Source: Boswellia sacra (lineage: Eukaryota; Streptophyta; Magnoliopsida; Sapindales; Burseraceae). Taken from it: a stretch of DNA of 64,000 nt. The notes under the pieces are model-generated. The model ran no database searches. It worked only from the letters and a program-made list of their open reading frames with translations, and was not told where the DNA came from. The stretch's first letter is position 1. The number at the start of each line of letters is the position of its first letter. This document shows, piece by piece, positions 1 to 14,017 of the stretch. Both the position numbers and the translations under genes were made by a program. Location: positions 1,302,001 to 1,366,000 of the forward strand of contig SNVD02010473.1 in the NCBI GenBank assembly GCA_013180625.2. The letters run 5' to 3'.

Positions 1-362
1 TGAACTAGTATGCATTGCTCTCCCTAGTTAGTTGCATTATTTATGGTATAATTATGCACAATTCGTCCCAAGTGGTCCACAAATTCCAAAGTTTACTCAA
101 AAGTCACAAGTAACTGTAATTTGCTCTAGATTGCAATTTATTTTCTCCTACTCCACTTTCTAAAAATGAAAAGTCTTCAAGTCTATGTATATTTAGATTA
201 TAACCCTTATTCTTTCTTCAGTGATTTTATCCAGATCTGTTCATTATATAATTCTTCAAATTGCATGCTAGTGGTTGCAGCAAAGCAAAGAAAATAGATC
301 CAATTTTTCATTCAGTTCCTCAGTTTTTAACTAATTGAAAATCTTTTATCAAATTTTAACAG

Positions 363-907
363 TGTCATCAATTATGAGATGCAAAATCTGGAAGAACCCA
401 CCATTCATGTTCTGGGCATGCTAGCCAAGTCTGGCATCAGAATTTTGGTTTACAGGTAATAGAAGAATTCATTATACAAAATTTGGCAAATCTTTCAATA
501 AAACGTCTCAACAATTGATGTGGGAGTCAATAATCTCTTGATTTCTTTAGTGGGGATCAAGATTCGGTTGTTCCACTAACTGGAACAAGGGCCTTAGTGA
601 ATGAACTGGCAAAGGAGTTGGGACTCAAAGTAACTGTGCCTTACAGAGCCTGGTTTGAGGGCAGACAGGTTAGTCAAGTGCGGCACAAGTTCAACTAAAC
701 ATTAATCGGATACTTACCATATAACATCTAACACTTCTTCTTCTCCCTGCCATTTTACAGGTTGCTGGATGGACTCAAGTTTATGGTGATGTCTTGTCAT
801 ACGCCACCGTTAGAGGCGCGGCACATGAAGCTCCATTTTCACAGCCAAAGAGGTCTCTTGTTCTGTTTAGAGGATTCCTGGCAGGAAAGCCACTACAAGA
901 AGCATAG
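363..907 (+). CDS. SCPL-0: serine carboxypeptidase-like, 3' end only (cut by window edge)
   Basis: Three last exons of an SCPL gene are present: 363-455, 551-668 and 761-907, with TAG at 905-907. Exon lengths (93, 118, 147 nt) and phases equal exons 8, 9 and 10 of the complete copies downstream, and all junctions are GT-AG. The exons encode the [12 protein letters not shown] segment with the catalytic Asp, the [11 protein letters not shown] segment, and the catalytic-His segment [12 protein letters not shown]. The residue before His is Ala, where SCPL-1 to SCPL-7 have Gly; from memory Arabidopsis SCPL45 reads GASHE here, so this is family variation rather than a defect. The upstream exons lie outside the window: 1-362 is intron 7. 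The gene ends KPLQEA. An inverted repeat begins immediately after the stop. Confidence 0.93.
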
Positions 908-1162
908 TTGTCCATTGAGCAAATGTTTATATATCAAACCGATAAGCATGGATACCTGTTTGATGTAAAACAAATCAAATTTACTTGTCGTTTGATAAAT
1001 AATCAAGCATGAATAAGAGAAACAACTTGATCCAGCTTTTCAGTGAAATTCTATTAATGTAATCATGTTTTATTATTTATCAAACGACATGTGTAACTGA
1101 CTTATTTAGGACTAGCAGGTGTCAAAACTTGTTGGTTTGATAAGCATTTGCTCAATAGACAA
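908..1162. repeat. 255-bp foldback (inverted repeat) beginning at the SCPL-0 stop codon
   Basis: The left arm starts TTGTCCATTGAGCAAATG and the right arm ends with its near-perfect reverse complement (CATTTGCTCAATAGACAA). A second paired block, CGTTTGATAAATAAT at about 983-1002, matches ATTATTTATCAAACG at about 1070-1089, and TCAAACC and ACACCTG-type blocks pair between. The arms are about 100 bp each with a short centre near 1035. The outer left arm resembles the 3' UTR of the other array genes (CTGTCTATTAAGCAG after the stop), so the structure may be an inverted duplication of native 3' UTR or a MITE that captured it. I could not find a clear target duplication. Confidence 0.6.
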
Positions 1163-2757
1163 TTATAGGAGAAATTATAGTAGGAAAAATAAATCAGACA
1201 CAAATTTATCCCATTTGGCAGAGGATCACTCTAGTGGAGATTGTCTTTAGGGAATAATACCCCCAAAAAGTCTCATATTTGATATTCCCCAATGATTTTC
1301 TGCTGAAATAACTTTTTTTAAATAATTAAATTTTTATTCCAAAATAAAAAGAAAACGTGTAGCTTATTTAGTTGTTTTTAAAGAAACAAAAAAATTTGTA
1401 TTGAGTTGACTCAAAAGAGAATACAAATATGGATTAGTAGACCACAAAATAAATGTTTCAAGGAGCTGCATCCACCCTATACAAAGATAACCTGGAAAAG
1501 CATATGTCAAGAATCCACGAAAATCCAACTCCTCTTATACCAAAAAGAAGACAATCTATACAAAATTAAGCCACCACTACTTTCTAGTTGAGATGAGTAA
1601 AGAAAAAAGAGTCCCATGAAAGTCTTTTAAAACTGAAGCTCAAAGAGTTGCACAGAGACGGATTCACACATAAATTGCCACTTTTCTGTTCTTCTTCTGT
1701 TTAAAAAATATGCTTATTTCTATTTCAAAAGAGAGCGAAAACAGCTAGCTCACTTCCATAAAAATTTGGTTTCCTTTAAGCACAGGTGCACTTCAAAATC
1801 ATTTCTTCGCAGGATTTAGACAAACCCAATCAATTTTGGCTTCCTTGCATGATACTAGCCCACAAATCAACAACCACACTGCGAAGGAAGAGATGACTTG
1901 AATTTTAAATTCTATATTTCTTCTACACATCACACACTATGAGGGACATCTTTGAGGACCTATGATAACTTCTCTAGTATTAACTCTCCTCTTAGCCAAA
2001 GCCCACGTAAAGGCTTGAATTTTGGGAGGAGCTTTAACCTTCGATAACATATTGAAAGGTCCAAAAGCTTCTCATTAAGCATTGGCCCTATCAACAATTC
2101 AAACTAAGATTTGCCAGAACAACAAACCCAAAAACTTCTTTTTCCATACCCTTCTATCAACATTTGACTCATCAATACAAAAGTCTGTCTTTTATCTCCA
2201 TATAAGCTGCATAGTCTTGTTTTTCCATCTCGTTAAATTTCCTACCAAAGTTGATGTTCCAGTTCCAAGTGAGAGAAGATGAAAAGGGTAGCATGCAAGA
2301 AAAGTTTGCAATTCTTTTGATGAAACAAAGTCTATAAAGGTGTGCAAATTGCTCACACATACAGAAGAATCTCCTAACCAAATATCTTCCCAAAATGATT
2401 ATCTAATCTCCTTAAACACATAATTCTTCTGCAGTCATGATCCATCAAACCATGAATATAGAAAACAAAGCAACCTTAAATACATTCCAACTATCTATGA
2501 TATATAGAAATCTTTTTTATTTTTTTATTTATAATTTAACTCCATGGTGTCAAACCTGTTTATGGTACTGGAATGAGAGAATGACAGTAACGATTTTTTT
2601 TATTATAAATATTATACCTAAATATAGAAACATAATCAACAAACATATTATTTAAGGAACCATATTGTTTAAGGAAATATTTAATTTGCTCTTTCCTTTT
2701 TGCTTCACTTTTCGAGTTTACTATCACTCTTTCCTAATACATGTTTTCATTTCTTTA
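1163..2757. other. Intergenic spacer, no gene seen
   Basis: AT-rich spacer downstream of SCPL-0. Several short open frames occur on both strands, but none has recognisable protein composition, splice context or family match. No repeat boundary could be fixed here. Confidence 0.5.
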
Positions 2758-4448
2758 GGGGCAATATCGGGCAGCCCCCTAATATTAGGTTGAGAATTAC
2801 AAGGTACCTATCCTTTTCAAAAACCGATAGAAAACCCCTACCGTTACCTCTTGTTCCGTTAAGATTGCCAAGAACAAGGGCAACAAAGTCATTGACTTAG
2901 AAGGTTAAATATCTCCTTTAAAATAATTATACAAATTAAATTTTTATTTTATTTTTCTCTCTCCTACCCATCCTCTCACCCCTGCCATACGTAACTTCAT
3001 CTCCATTCTCTCTCTCTCTCTCTCTCTGACGTTTTCTTCATCTCCCTCTTGTTATCTTCCCCTCAAACTCCTCTCTCCTCGTTTTGGAAAGTTGAAGCAA
3101 GCCACCTTTTCTTCTTCATCAACCCAGCACCAATTATCAACTCGTTGGCATGGGCAAAGGGGTGGTTGGCGACTGGCTTTGGGTGTTGGTTAGCATAGGC
3201 ATGAGTAAAGCTACGTGTGTGGTAATCGCATTTGGGTGTGCGGGCATTGGCATGGGCGATTGGCTATGGTGGCTTGTTCTCAATGAATTTTCTATGTTCG
3301 ACTTTCCTCTGTTTTTCCCTGATTGTTCTGTTTGATTTTCATTTGTTCTTCTTTTCCTCTGTTTTTCTAAATTAAAAAAATAAATAAAAAAACGAAAATG
3401 TTAGAAAGTTTTGTAAGCGGTGTTTTTTTCAGTTTTTATTGAAGTTGGTGAGTGGTTGGCTTCTACATTAGAGTTGATGCTGCTGAAAGAATTGGGGACG
3501 AGATTGAAAAAAAGAGTTTGAGAGCTGGCTGACTAGTGTTGACAAGATCATGGCAGAGGCTGGGAATTCACTGATGAGGCAAGGAAGATCATCGCAGATG
3601 AAGAGAAATTCAAGAGCCATTGTTCCTAGCGGCTGTATCCTAACTGGAAGATTCGCTACCACTTCAATAAGAGTGCTGTTTTCAAACTGAAAGCTATTGT
3701 TTAACTCAGTGGAGAAGGAAAATTCAATCAAGTTTCCTACAGGTCCATTCCACCGATTCTAGCTACCAAAGGTTACAAGTCCTCTGAATCAAGAAAGGAA
3801 ACCATGAGGAATATACAAATGGCATTAAATGATCCGAATGTCAGCATGGTTGTTGTGTATGCGATGGGCGGCATTGGCAACAATGTGTGTATTATGCATT
3901 CATTATTTAAGTTTTATTGTTTTGTTATATTTGCTGTCATTTAATCACTTTTTTCTGGTCGATCTGGAAGTGGGTGGCGATAATCAGGTCCTAGTTGTTG
4001 GTCGTTGAATTCGGTGGTGGTTGATAGAGGATTGGAGCTTTGCCAAACAGATTTTGGTCAATATTTGATCTGTAGTAGTGTTTGTATGATGGGAGCCCTA
4101 TATTTGATTTGTACTGGTGTTTGATCTAGAGCCCGTGTTTGTTATTGAGTAGTATTCAATTGGGTTTTGATTAAAGGGTGTTTAACGGTAAAGAGAAAGA
4201 AGAGGAAGGAGATGGAGGAGAGAGAGAAAAACGAATGAGAGAGAGAGAAATAGAGATAAAAAAGATTTTGGGTTTTTTTTTTATTTTTAAAATTAGGAGA
4301 TGTGAGGGTAATTAAGTAATTGTGTTCACTAATTTTGGCGATTCGACATTTTAATCGAACCAGAGGTTTTCTGCTGGTTTTTTGTAAAGGACTGAATCGA
4401 TTTTCTACCTATTGTTAGGGGGCTGCTTGATAATACCCCTTTCCTTTA
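2749..4448. mobile_element. Pack-MULE 1: Mutator-like element carrying an NBS-LRR fragment
   Basis: The element itself is 2758-4439 (1682 bp). Its ends are inverted: the left end begins GGGGCAATATCGGGCAGCCC, and the right end read from the other strand begins GGGGTATTATCAAGCAGCCC. Similarity continues for about 80 bp (CCCCTAA, ATAGGT/TTAGGT, AGAAAACC blocks). The flanks are ATTTCTTTA (2749-2757) and TTTCCTTTA (4440-4448), a 9-bp target duplication matching at 7 of 9 positions, the size typical of Mutator-like elements. No transposase is visible, so it is non-autonomous. The inside contains an NBS-LRR gene fragment (separate entry), a CT-repeat at about 3008-3028 and purine-rich sequence near 4190-4260. 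Confidence 0.8.
3475..3905 (+). pseudogene. Captured NBS-LRR (CC-NB-ARC type) resistance-gene fragment
   Basis: On the + strand the segment reads as the region between the coiled coil and the P-loop of a plant CC-NBS-LRR protein. After a one-base frame change near 3564 the frame gives FTDEARKIIADEEKFKSHC, then LYPNWKIRYHFNKSAVFKLK, then GKFNQVSYRSIPP, SSESRKETMRNIQMALNDP and VSMVVVYAMGGIGNN. The last is a decayed kinase-1a (P-loop) motif, normally GMGGIGKT, at about 3861-3884, so the key Lys and Thr are lost. In-frame stops occur at 3627-3629 and 3702-3704. Just upstream, in another frame, ESWLTSVDKIMAEAG continues the same family pattern. The fragment ends shortly after the P-loop. It lies wholly inside Pack-MULE 1. 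Family assignment is from remembered motifs, not a search. Confidence 0.8.
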
Positions 4449-6780
4449 ATTTGTTGTTTTCTCTTTTAATTTTTACAGCCTCAATGTGATTGTGAACCCA
4501 TGCATCATATCATGATCACGTTTCTCTACTATATTTAACAATCTGCTCCTCTTGGTCCTGTAAAGATGCTTTTCACATGGAGTTTAAAATCAATAAACAA
4601 AATTCTGCATGCATAATTTGCTTATAATCTCTAATCAAACTGTGTTTTATGAGGTTGCCTAGCAAAATCCTAACTTTATTTTCCCGCAAAAAGTAGTCAT
4701 TATCTAGTTAAGCAGAAATTCAAGCAAAAGGACTTGTCCATGATTGTGATATTGGGGTCACCACTCACTAGAGTCCAATAAAATTTGTAGAAATCTAAAT
4801 GTTTACCGAGTCATTGAATGCATCTTTTCTGAAATACAATGCTAACTAATTTGTCGAATATGAGAAAACATTGAAAATTAGGGACCACTAAAACATTACT
4901 TTTATGAAAACCTAGCACAAAAGATGATCTTACTTGTTTTGTAGAATTATGCGAAAGAGATAAGATGTACTCTCAATTGATAAATTTCTGAGCCGCCCTT
5001 AAGCATAATAATTTGATTCTACCCTGGACATAGGCGTAGTGGAAAAGAGGGCAGTCTCCCCAGTGGCTAGTTAACCTTTCACGTCTTTATAGACAAATTT
5101 AAAGCCAGAAGACCGTGACTCACTGTGCTCCTCTCAAATTGAGCTTGTGACACCGACACCAGTTGACGATAGAGCTTCGATGATTTTCCAGCTGTTCGCA
5201 TTTTCCAAGGTTCCTTCTTCCAAGTTGACTCTATTTTTGGCTTGAAGCATACAAGAAGAAATTTGCGATCTCTCAAACTGCCAATCATGTCAAGGCCATG
5301 ATTTAACTTGTCTTTAGGGCATGGGGTAAGTTTTAATCTTCTGTTACGTAGAGAGCTTCCCTAGCGTAGACGCCTAGCATTATGAGAAAATAATAGAGAC
5401 TAAAACATACCCATGAAATGTTTTCCGAATTAAACTGAAAGCATGGAATTATTAAAACCTTTCATAATATAACCAATAACCTTGCCATTAGTCAAGTTCA
5501 TTAAAAGTAAAGTCTAACACATGTAAGATTGAGCAAGTGACTTCAATGCCCTTATTGTGTTTTTTTATAAGTTAATTACTCTGTATTTGAGATCAACTAA
5601 TAAATTAATTTCATACATAGCCCTAAAATATACTAAATTTACTAATTCTGGTCTAAGATTTTGTCCATGCTACTATTAAAAAATTAATTAAAATTATATA
5701 AGAGATAAAAATTTTATTATAATAATCAATTTGATAATATTTTATTCACCTTTATTTGTATCACAATCAATATTAAATATGTGATAGCAAGTACCATTTT
5801 ATTTTAGTTTCTAGTAAATTATCACAAAATCCTTATTTTACTAAAATTAATTGCTTTATTAATTTATTCACTAAAACATATAAAAACTTATAAAAAACAA
5901 ACACAAAAACTTTACTGTCACACAAAATTCAAATTCAAAACACTTTAATATATGTTCATAAAAATATCAATGGACAAAGAATAAAATTAAAATTAAAGGA
6001 TAACATTGTCAAAAGTTGTTTTTTGTTATATCATCACTTAACATTACCTTTGTACTCTTTAAATATTAAAACTAATGGAATTTTCTTAACAGCAGGGTCA
6101 TGGATAATATTAAAAAAAGTCAAAATTATTTTTAATATTAGACTTCAATTTAGGTTTATTCATAATATTTCTCCTAAATTAAATTTATAATATAATTTAG
6201 TAATACTTTATATTTTAGGATGAAATAATTAAAAGAATAAATTTTATAATGTTTAAATACTTCAACAATAATTTTATCAAATATTGATTTGAAAATGCTT
6301 CTAATTTACATATGTCCATAACATCATAAATAAAAAAACATTAATAAGGATATATAGGTTAAAAAGATTAACTTTTAGACATTTTAACTGAGATATTATA
6401 ATTAAAAAGCAAATATATTATTTAGATTCGTATATGTAGACTTACTCATACTTTAGTTTAATTTATTTCTATTTAGATTTCAGACAAGATAACAAACATC
6501 TCTTAGTTTGCGAAACTATTAAATTTCCATAAAATTAAACAAAATCTTAGGGGTATTAAAATAAAAATTCCCTTTTTTATAAAAACTCCTCGTACTCACT
6601 GAATTTTTTTAAAAAACATCGGCTGGCCCCGCTGAGGTCCCCCTCCCTCCGCCCCTGAGTGGAAAGATGTCTCATATGGATATGATAGGTTGTTTCATAC
6701 TTTGTTTGATTCGAAATTTGACAAAATATACAAGTCTTCAATATCACCCTATTAAAAAGTTTCATTTTTACCACGAGCGA
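4449..6780. other. SCPL upstream spacer, copy of a repeated module
   Basis: AT-rich spacer in front of SCPL-1. The stretch about 4550-5430 is repeated, diverged, at about 10540-14017 and 16420-16800: shared landmarks are TTTTCACAT-GAGT, GCAAAAGGACTT followed by GATTGTGAT-TTGGGGTCACC, GAAGCA-A-AAGAAGAA, and CATTATGAGAAAATAAT. It therefore belongs to the duplicated unit of the array. About 5540-6560 is very AT-rich with no open frame of note. Confidence 0.55.
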
Positions 6781-6786
6781 GGATGA

Positions 6787-6814
6787 TTTGAAGCTTACGT
6801 CGTAGCAGATGATG
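6787..6814 (+). promoter_or_regulatory. Conserved upstream block of SCPL-1
   Basis: TTTGAAGCTTACGT (6787-6800) followed by GCAGATGATG (6805-6814). The same pair stands in front of SCPL-2 (17069-17082 and 17098-17107) and, mutated, SCPL-3 (TTTGAAGCTAGCGT 26852-26865, GCAGATATG 26868-26876), always about 150-235 bases before the start codon. It contains an ACGT core. Function is inferred from conservation only. Confidence 0.4.
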
Positions 6815-6934
6815 CGGGGATAATGGAAATATTCTTCAATATTCTTGAAGACTTTTATGTATTATTCCGGTGCGTGCTGTCTCATACTCCTTACTCTCCT
6901 CCTCTCTTTATCAAAAACTCTCTTGCTAGGACTC

Positions 6935-6942
6935 TATATATA
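6935..6942 (+). promoter_or_regulatory. TATA box of SCPL-1
   Basis: TATATATA lies 78 bases upstream of the ATG at 7020, followed by a short pyrimidine- and CA-rich leader. Position and sequence fit a plant core promoter. Confidence 0.55.
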
Positions 6943-7019
6943 CAGCACATTTAATCAAGTTCTCAAAATAGCCTCACACTCAACATATATACATATATCT
7001 CTCTCACTCATAAACCGAC

Positions 7020-9753
<2,734 letters not shown>

Positions 9754-10562
9754 GCGTCTGATCTGTTAAGCGCATGTTCAAGAATGTAGGGATGTTTAAG
9801 TTAGTGATGTCAATAACTTTTGTAAAAGGAATGTTGTAGGAGCAGGGTTTTCATTCTCTCCATGTCAACAATCTTTTGAGTTATTTAATTTTAGTGTTGC
9901 CTCAAGTCATGGGATATGTGAGAATCAAAATGCTAAGTAATGAGAAGCTATTTACCAGTTCAGACTATTGAAAAATCGCATTGCAACCGCTTATAAGGAG
10001 AGAAGAATTAAAATATATTTTTCCAGACGCTCAAAGGTTTGTCTTTGATGGATTGGTTTCATCGAGAAAGAAAAAAATGCGTAATTTGCATAAATATAAT
10101 ATAGTTATACGTGATTATCTATGGTCAAAGTGCTTTTTTCATTATAAATTTTCTTATTAATTTGAAAGGATGACAATAATAACTCTAAAAGGAGAAAAAC
10201 ATAATTATTTGTACCTAAAAATCCAGAAGGATTGTCAACATCCCTGTTCTACGAGGAAAATATAGATTTACAATAATTTCTTCTTACCTTTTACTTGGAA
10301 GTTTACTAGCTACTGCCTTCCTATTATCCAAAGCATTTTATTACCTGAATGATCCAAAGGAGAAAACGCAAATGTTCATGCACAATGGACCACAATAAGA
10401 TAAAATTGTTGAGTGTCAGCCCTGTATAAAAGCAGTCCGAAAAAACACACCTGTCAAAAATCCACAAAGTCTCAAGTCACTACTCCTAGTTGAAATGAAT
10501 AAACAGAAAGTATATCATATCACGATCATCTTTTTCATCAATTCAATAATTTGCTCTATGGT

Positions 10563-10612
<50 letters not shown>

Positions 10613-10985
10613 GAAAGTCCTTCGCAGGTGTCCTAGTTGGGTTATTATTATTATTATTTGCGTGAAAAGAGTAGTCATTCTCTACTTAAGTACAAATTCG
10701 AGCAAAAAAATTAAAAGGACTTTTCTTCTACGTGATTGTGATTTTGGGGTCACCACTCAATATCGTCTAATACACTTTGCAGAAATCTAAGCGTTTACCA
10801 AGTTATGAAATGCTTCTTTTCTGAGATTGAACCCATGACACCAACACCTGCTGAACGTGTAGGTTAAATGATTGACCAGCTACTGGCAACGTTTTTCTAG
10901 GTTTTCTATGTCCTCATTCCTCAAGGTTCCTTCTTCCACATTGACTCTACTCTTGGTCTCTGAAGCAAAACAAGAAGATGATTTT
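9754..10985. other. Spacer with 3' UTR of SCPL-1 and a second upstream module
   Basis: Begins with the SCPL-1 3' UTR. From about 10540 it carries a diverged copy of the module found upstream of SCPL-1 (GTAGTCATT, GATTGTGATTTTGGGGTCACC, GAAGCAAAACAAGAAGATGATTT), which is then interrupted by the insertion at 10986. Confidence 0.5.
10566..10658. repeat. (TAA)n and (TTA)n microsatellites in inverted orientation
   Basis: About 15 units of TAA at 10566-10611 are followed, after a spacer of some 30 bases, by a TTA run at 10642-10658. The two runs are complementary and could pair in a stem of about 17 bp. Confidence 0.8.
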
Positions 10986-13521
10986 TGTCACACCCTGGAT
11001 CCTGAGGATCCTGAGTGCAACTACATACATTCATTCGAACAATAAATTTTAAAGGTTGTGACAATAGTAATAACTATTTTTCAGAAAACTAGAGTTCCCG
11101 TACAGTCAACCATAGTACTAGTATTATATACAATTGTATTAAAAAAGAATCAAAACAATGATTAACACAAAAATGATGTTGCAGCAGTCTATGGTTGCCA
11201 AGAGAACTCCATTGTCGTTATGCCAAAATCCTCCATAGTCTGAACATCATCATCAATCACCTGAGGCACATAACAGACTAATGAGTATAAATTCAATGAG
11301 TAAGCTAATTGAATGCCTTAACAATGGCTAACTAAGAAGATCCAATACAGAGTACAATTACTGTTGATTACTTATCATGTTATAGACGTCAAACAAACCG
11401 TATTCAAGTCACAGGGGTTGCGCTCTTGCGCAAGAGGCATTGCACGCCTGCACAAGGTCTCTGTTTCAATGTACATTTCAAATAAAGAGTTTCGCTCCTA
11501 CATCGCATATGTTGTGTGTCTGCACCAACATTCTGTCTAGAATTTTCTAAGTTGGCAAAAGTTGCGCTCCTGTGCAACCACACTTGAGCTCCGATGCAAA
11601 CTTTCTGTCTCGCTTGCCTTTCTTAGGTCATTTTCTACTCTTTTACATCATAAATGCATTTATAACATTTCAATGTAACCTTAGGGACATATAACACATA
11701 TCATTACAAATTTGAGGTTAGTCTGATAATTCGGGTGATACCAGACGTATGCTACTGAATCCTACGCAAGGAAACACATGGTCTAGACCTCCCCTCAATC
11801 ATTCAATTACAAAGATTTGCATGTGACACTTTGTATTGTGTATGACACTTTGTGATTCTCATAACCTTCAAGAGGTGACCCCCACACAATTTTAAGAGGT
11901 GTCCCCCATACATCAATTATACATTGAAAGTTTAATGTCCCAAGGTTTTACGCATGCATATCACTTTCATACATATCGCATGTCATTTCATGCCTTCACA
12001 TCTCAATTACATAAACACAAGTTTACAATCAAGCTTTCTATCCATCACAAACATAGTAATTTAATTAACATAACATTTGTATTCACCAAAATCACATAGC
12101 ATAACACATTTCATAACATAATAATAAGCCCACTGTGACCTCAAAACAAGTTTAGCTTACTTGCTTAATCGAGTTCCACTGTCGGATCCTTATGTCAATC
12201 TAGAATCATCAAAAATTCCTTAAGGATCATCCAACACAAAAATAGGAAGTGACTCATTTATTGAATCAATACTACCACACTAAATTGGACGATTTTTAGG
12301 AAGTTGATGCTTATGCCAAAATCTATAAAAATTCATAGACATCATTTGCACACATATAAGATGTATTATTTAAATTATCAGAACAAAATGAGGTTTTATA
12401 TATGCCCCTTGAAATCACTTAATTTTACACAATTCCAAATTTTATCCAGTAGCCTTTCAACTGAGCAGCACAACTTTGAAAATTTATAAAAGTCTCGATA
12501 ATAGTCAAATCATTACAAAAAATTTTAGCTTAGTAAAAGACATATATAAGAATCATCTCCTTAAAATCACAATGTTTTATTAAGCTTAGGTTTGTCAAAA
12601 CTAATTTGTTTTGCATACTCTGTTCTGAAGTTGGAAATTTCAGAATTATAGACCAAAATTTGAAAAATCATAACAATTTCTACAGGGCTTCAAAAGCTTT
12701 AAAATTTTTCAGTTCACATGGAAACATGCTTAAGATTCCACATACCCAGCATCAGAGGTTTTTATGAAGGAAAAGTCCCTCATATAACATTCGTTCCCTA
12801 TGCTCTGTTTTGAAACAAGGGATGTTCAAATTCGTTTCAGCAGATTAAAAAATTCATCAAAAATTGTATAAGTCGAATTTTCAAGTGATTCAAAATTCTG
12901 CATAACCCTGAATATGTCTAGTTTAACATATAAAAACTTCAGTGCCAAACAGTAACCCTAGAAATTCTAGAAATTTTTGGATTAAGGGCTGCTCAGCAAA
13001 AAAACCCTGCAGAGTTTGGATTCAAGCATCATTTCTAACTTCCTATAATCATCCAATCCTTTTAAATCTGGCATAACTCATTATAAATCATGTTTTCTAG
13101 CAAGTTTTAGGGTAAGCCTAACGCAAAATACCATAAACCATGCTATTCTATAATAATTCCTTCCAAAAACATATATACCAATATAAGAAATTTAAAGAGG
13201 AAAATGAGTTCTATCTTTTTTCCTTCTTAATTTCTCCCTTTTCCCTTTACAATTCTAGGAAAATTTAGGGAGAGAAAATGAGGGCTGGGGTTTTGGAGCA
13301 ACAAAGCAAATGAAATGATCTAGAGACCTCTTACTCAACCTTATATATACATATATGTAAAATTTCAACTTTAGCCCTCAAGTTTCTCAGTCGTTCCATT
13401 AAGTTCTTTCACTTTTAATCTATTTTCACGCCACATAGATGCATACACATAAGTAATAATATACATATACTATAAACAAAATAAGGATAAGGCTACTTAC
13501 TAGATGGGATGTTACAAGTTT
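10981..13521. mobile_element. 2.5-kb LTR-like insertion (probable solo LTR), copy 1
   Basis: The insertion is 10986-13516 (2531 bp), begins TGTCACACCC and ends GGGATGTTACA, giving the TG...CA ends of an LTR. Flanks ATTTT (10981-10985) and AGTTT (13517-13521) match at 4 of 5 positions. Independent support: the host module in front of SCPL-1 (about 5245-5290) and SCPL-2 (about 16610-16660) reads straight through this point (AAGAAGAAATTT..., CATGATTTA) with no insert, so those are empty sites. No coding domain is visible, only AT-rich noncoding sequence with a stretch of short repeats (GGTGACCCCC / GGTGTCCCCC near 11875-11910). A solo LTR is the simplest reading; a noncoding retrotransposon derivative is possible. 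Confidence 0.68.
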
Positions 13522-14017
13522 GGCATACGAACGTCTTAATATGTCAATCATGTCGTGGCCGTGATTTAGGGGTTACATGTAGTCAAGAAAATGAATCTCA
13601 TCTATAAGCAGCCTAGTAGATCGACTTTTCTACAACTTTCTTTTAGTATACTTAAATCTTAAGAAAGTCCGTATACGACAATAGGCATGATTTAAAGTAT
13701 CACTAGTGCTTTATTCACAACCCTTTTATGCAACCGATTTCGTACAACCTTTATCTGATTTGACAAAATGTCACTAGATGTCTAAAAATATAATGGATAA
13801 AGAAAGTAATTATAGTGAAATATTAATTACTCAGACAATAAAATCACACCATGTCAGGTTGTATATCTAAAATTATTCTTCAACATATTAAAATTCTGCA
13901 GATGTAAATGCTATGGGACTTTTCTATTTATTTATGTGCTAGATGAGAAAATTTTAATCTTCTCTTATGTACCAAGCTTCTCTCGAGTGGACGCTTGTAA
14001 CATCATGAGAAAATAAC
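13522..14017. other. Remainder of the interrupted upstream module
   Basis: Continues the host module beyond insertion copy 1 (CATGTCGTGGCCGTGATTTAG, then GAGTGGACGCTTGTAACATCATGAGAAAATAA), equivalent to about 5283-5393 in front of SCPL-1. It is cut off at 14018 by insertion copy 2. No SCPL gene follows it. Confidence 0.55.

Noticed and set aside
2700..2900. Open frame and a second one at 3150-3335 within Pack-MULE 1
   Set aside because: The first spans the transposon border and the second is a Gly/Trp/Val-rich low-complexity frame; neither resembles a captured gene.
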